The position numbers were made by a program, and so were the translations under genes. Below the pieces are notes generated by a model. That model did not search any database. It saw only the letters and a list, made by a program, of their open reading frames with translations, and was not told the origin of the DNA. Below, piece by piece: positions 9,601-11,905 of a stretch of DNA of 11,905 nucleotides. The DNA comes from Paraglomus occultum (Eukaryota > Glomeromycota > Glomeromycetes > Paraglomerales > Paraglomeraceae): contig CAJVPJ010001148.1 in assembly GCA_910592205.1 (NCBI GenBank), forward strand, positions 1-11,905, in the 5' to 3' direction. How positions within the stretch are numbered: position 1 is the first letter of the stretch; every line of letters begins with the position of its first letter.

Positions 9601-11357
9601 CGCGTGGATGTAAAAGAGAGAGAGAACGGATGCATTCAAATATTATGGCTAGGGGCGGAATCGTAGTATACTAGTAAGTGAAATTGCAGGCAAACTTGAC
9701 ATTGGTCGAAAACAGAAATTTTTAAAAAAAAAAAGTTACCATATGCCGCATCCACGCCATCCTCCGCTTTTCTCAGTACGCGAATAATCAATGGCTCTAT
9801 CTCCTGACTTATTCTTATAAAATCATCAAACAATTAATTGTTTGACAAGCATACCAGAAATAACGAAACAAGACGCAAGCCTTACTCTTCATCGTCCTTG
9901 GCCAATAGTCCCAGAATTCTCACGAGCTTAATTTGAATCCAAGGAGCGGATGCACCGTGGTAATCGTAAGCTCTGGGCAACCATCGATCAATAACTTGTT
10001 CTAATTTGCTTATTAACGTCGGAACGATGTCTTTATATTTCTCGGGCTTATCCTGGAAGCGAATTTTTTTAACGTATTAGATGGATTAACCAACGAAACC
10101 ACGCAACAGCTGCTTAGTTCACGTTAGCTTTTTTGCTACCTCTTTCATCACACCTGAACTAGATCCGAAAATAAGCAAAGAATAGCACTGAGGGTACCAT
10201 AATCTTTATTGGCTAGTATCTCTCGAAAGGTGTCTTCAAGATGGGATATGGTATCGGGTGCAATACGATATAACCGTTGGCAGACCATCACTGCTTTTCT
10301 TCTGACAGAGTCGCTGTTATTGGCGAGTGAGGTTTTAAGATAGAGTTGAAACGCTTGCAATGCGCTATCTTGGCCTCACATCACGCATCTTTCAAAATTC
10401 CCCCCGCAGTCTGCTATTTGTCTGATCCGTAGCAGGTATTCGAATACATATATTCTTGCTACATTCCCACTTACTTTGAATGTTTAAGTGCTCCTTCGAT
10501 GAGTTGAATGACTGCTGGTATCATCTCCGGATAGAGTAAGCTACAAAGAGCTGATATCGCTGCGTTAACTTCTAGCTCATTACTACTCTTTAAATCCTGC
10601 AAAAAGATTCGTATGGTACATCAAAATAGATTGCCTCGATCAAAAAATCAGTACAAAGAGTTATCTACTTACCTTTTGAACCGTGTTGATGAGCATTATG
10701 CTCAGCTCATGAGTTTCATAAAGAAATAAAGAGCACGCGAGATATCCTGTTTTAAATGCAAACCCGGATCAGTATTACTCTAACGATTGCTACGGAATTG
10801 CGATTTGACTTGATATGCACAAATCTACCAGCCCGCTTCTCCCATATGTTTTTTCCACTTTGGGCCAGCTTGACAGCGTGAATATAGCCGAATTCGACAT
10901 TATGTCCTAACATGTCACAATAAATTAAGCGAATTATATAGTCTTTCATCTTTTTCTGATCCACAAATGTGGGGGGTGATGAAGATAAAACAGACAAAGG
11001 AAATTCAATTAGCAAGTTCCAAATCAATCCGAGTCCAATGAACAATAAACAGATAATTGTTTGTACACCCACTGAAGAAATTTCAGGTTTTGATAGTTTC
11101 TTTGTCAGGGAGAGGAGTTCCTCTGACACATAGAGATCCTCTTCCTAGAAACACAAATGTGATATATAAGCATTCATTGTCATTCTCGCGTAGGGTTTGC
11201 TCGATGATAGCGGATAAAAACCATTCTCTATGTATCAAACCTGTTTACTTCTTGCATCTGCGACTTTCGTAACAAATTCAAAGAGTCCGCGACTAAGTCC
11301 TGAGGTTAAGAAAGTCGTATTCAAAAGTGTTGGAACTTTGGCAGTCGTTGATGACAT
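6621..11357 (-). CDS. AP4E1: AP-4 complex subunit epsilon (large adaptin), 22 exons
   Basis: Large subunit of the AP-4 adaptor tetramer (epsilon, beta4, mu4, sigma4), which sorts cargo into non-clathrin vesicles at the trans-Golgi. Exons: 11241-11357, 11073-11144, 10829-10955, 10673-10746, 10475-10596, 10154-10313, 9886-10052, 9740-9813, 9383-9648, 9165-9310, 8963-9075, 8776-8894, 8617-8698, 8406-8533, 8239-8334, 8058-8163, 7768-7975, 7579-7695, 7467-7505, 7347-7395, 7120-7282, 6621-7049. About 990 residues; the human protein is about 1137. The helical-repeat trunk spans about 40-600, with RLIYCDMLG (72-80), FGYIHAVKLAQ, EMIPAV, VRRKAV, APWIQIKLVRILGLL and NLKYLGLTAL. These match epsilon better than gamma, alpha or delta. 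A Ser-rich hinge covers about 650-850. The ear starts with MTTREFGLLW (about 858), the counterpart of the epsilon-specific C-terminus. Every join keeps frame except one extra base near 6855-6891. Intron 10 is AT-AC. Confidence 0.9.
6855..6891 (-). other. AP4E1: Unexplained frame change in the last AP-4 epsilon exon
   Basis: The frame encoding RFGIVESKGTVSIKTVA runs on to a stop, while the conserved continuation LFVVVPEIDKVHMF lies one base out of register. The change must fall after the TAG at 6855-6857 in the downstream frame and before about 6840. Possible causes are a single inserted base (for example within AGGTCC) or a 37-nt GT-AG intron at 6855-6891. Removing that intron also restores frame but would delete residues that align with the family. 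The intron reading is less likely. Confidence 0.6.
8740..8764. repeat. (AAAT)n microsatellite inside AP-4 epsilon intron 12
   Basis: About five tandem AAAT units (TTTA on the coding strand) lie in the intron at 8699-8775, next to its 5' splice site. No function is seen. Confidence 0.6.
9076..9164 (-). other. AP4E1: Putative U12-type AT-AC intron (intron 10 of AP-4 epsilon)
   Basis: 89 nt, phase 2. The 5' end is ATATCCTTT (9164-9156), a perfect match to the minor-spliceosome AT-AC donor consensus. TCCTTGAC at 9110-9103 matches the branch-site consensus TCCTTRAC. The 3' end is CATAC at 9080-9076. Splicing joins GGA-AA to A-TTC, giving C-G-K-F-P-L-A-P-D-W, where adaptins have a conserved K-Y/F-x-P...W motif. 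Unspliced, the frame hits a TGA, and no GT-AG pair keeps this motif. The branch-to-acceptor distance of 28 nt is longer than usual for U12 introns. Confidence 0.75.
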
Positions 11358-11873
11358 AATCGTCGTTCTTCGATACGCGGCGTATATCCACTAGGAATGG
11401 ATAATTATTGCTTTGATGAATAAAGGTACGATTTATTACAAAGAGTCACGACTATCAATCAATTTAAACATACCAGAATTTAGTTCTTGCACACAAAAAA
11501 AGATTATCGCTAATGCAAAAAAGGCTAGTGTACAATTCCGACGTGAGTGTAATGCATATTATTGCCTAGCCAATAGCAGTCCGACAAGATGACACATATC
11601 TGCCGCGTATAATATTGGATGTTTATTCAACGTCTACAACACTGTTTCCAGATTTGCAATATGTGAAATTGCAACAGCATACTTGATTTTTATTTACCTT
11701 GTTGAAACTGCAGAATTTTCTATTGCGTTGCATGGCGTTTCTTTAGATTATATTCTATTACTATTATTATTACTATAGCTCGAAAAATTAATGCGGAAAG
11801 CGTTATATACCAAAAGAAAACAACAAACAAACAAACAAAACGATACATTAACATAAACAACGCATAATATAAT
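11358..11873. promoter_or_regulatory. Divergent spacer between AP-4 epsilon and a possible plus-strand gene
   Basis: 516 nt separate the AP-4 ATG (minus, 11357) from a plus-strand ATG at 11874. A CCAAT box lies at 11570-11574. An ATT/ACT trinucleotide stretch lies at about 11754-11775. TTATATA at 11803-11809 is a plus-strand TATA-like element about 65 nt before the ATG at 11874. It is followed by a CA/A-rich leader with ACAA repeats (11820-11841) typical of a fungal 5' UTR. I see no TATA for the AP-4 side. Promoter function is inferred from position and motifs. Confidence 0.4.
11803..11809 (+). promoter_or_regulatory. TATA-like element before the plus-strand start
   Basis: TTATATA, followed about 10-60 nt downstream by an unstructured CAA-rich leader and an ATG in good context. 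Confidence 0.3.
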
Positions 11874-11905
11874 ATGGCTTTACTCCTCCGTGTAAGCCCC
11901 CATTC
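11874..11905 (+). CDS. Possible first codons of a plus-strand gene, cut by the right edge
   Basis: The ATG has A at -3 and G at +4, and the reading M-A-L-L-L-R-V-S-P-H stays open to the edge. It follows a TATA-like element and a CA-rich leader. GTAAG at 11892-11896 could instead be a donor that ends a very short exon. Ten codons are too few to name a product. The hydrophobic start could fit a signal or targeting peptide. Confidence 0.3.
   Translation, partial: MALLLRVSPH

Noticed and set aside
6621-11357. AP-1 gamma, AP-2 alpha or AP-3 delta identity
   Set aside because: The MLG / FGYIHAVKLAQ region and the MTTREFGLLW ear segment fit epsilon clearly better than the other large adaptins.
1-11905. 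tRNA, rRNA, CRISPR arrays, transposons with terminal repeats
   Set aside because: No A/B box pair, rRNA motif, regularly spaced repeat, transposase or reverse-transcriptase motif was seen on either strand.

Overview
The window is eukaryotic nuclear DNA. Its genes are rich in introns of about 64-161 nt with GT-AG borders and CTAAC/CTAAT-type branch sites, and the spacers are AT-rich. A Ser/Pro-rich, membrane-anchored class 3 lipase, a complete AP-4 epsilon adaptin and a minor-spliceosome-like intron occur together. My best guess is an early-diverging fungus such as a Mucoromycota member. Ascomycete or yeast origin is unlikely, because those groups lack AP-4 and U12 introns. The assignment is an inference; no rRNA or other taxonomic marker is present.

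Layout (all recognised genes lie on the minus strand). 1-127: first exon of a lipase paralogue whose remainder runs off the left edge. 128-2331: spacer; 128-645 is the 5' flank of that paralogue, and the rest holds nothing I can name. 2332-4298: a complete four-exon class 3 lipase gene. 4299-4854: its 5' flank, which shares blocks in the same order with 128-645, so gene and flank look like a tandem duplication with a period of about 4.2 kb. 4855-5369: nothing convincing. 5370-5972: plus-strand exon-like segments with good splice signals but an in-frame stop, product unknown. 6134-6459: a minus-strand coding-like piece without a 5' end. 6621-11357: a 22-exon gene for the large epsilon subunit of the AP-4 adaptor complex. 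11358-11873: divergent spacer with CCAAT and TATA-like elements. 11874-11905: possible start of a plus-strand gene cut by the right edge.

The two recognised functions (a membrane-linked lipid hydrolase and trans-Golgi vesicle sorting) are not obviously one system. Eukaryotic neighbours need not be related, and I see no gene cluster. The most notable observation is intron 10 of the AP-4 gene (9076-9164). It has no usable GT-AG solution, but it fits a U12-type AT-AC intron: ATATCCTTT at the 5' end, a TCCTTGAC branch site and a TAC end, and it restores the frame exactly at a conserved adaptin motif. The same gene carries one unexplained 1-nt frame change in its last exon. That is either an assembly error, a real lesion, or an extremely short intron.
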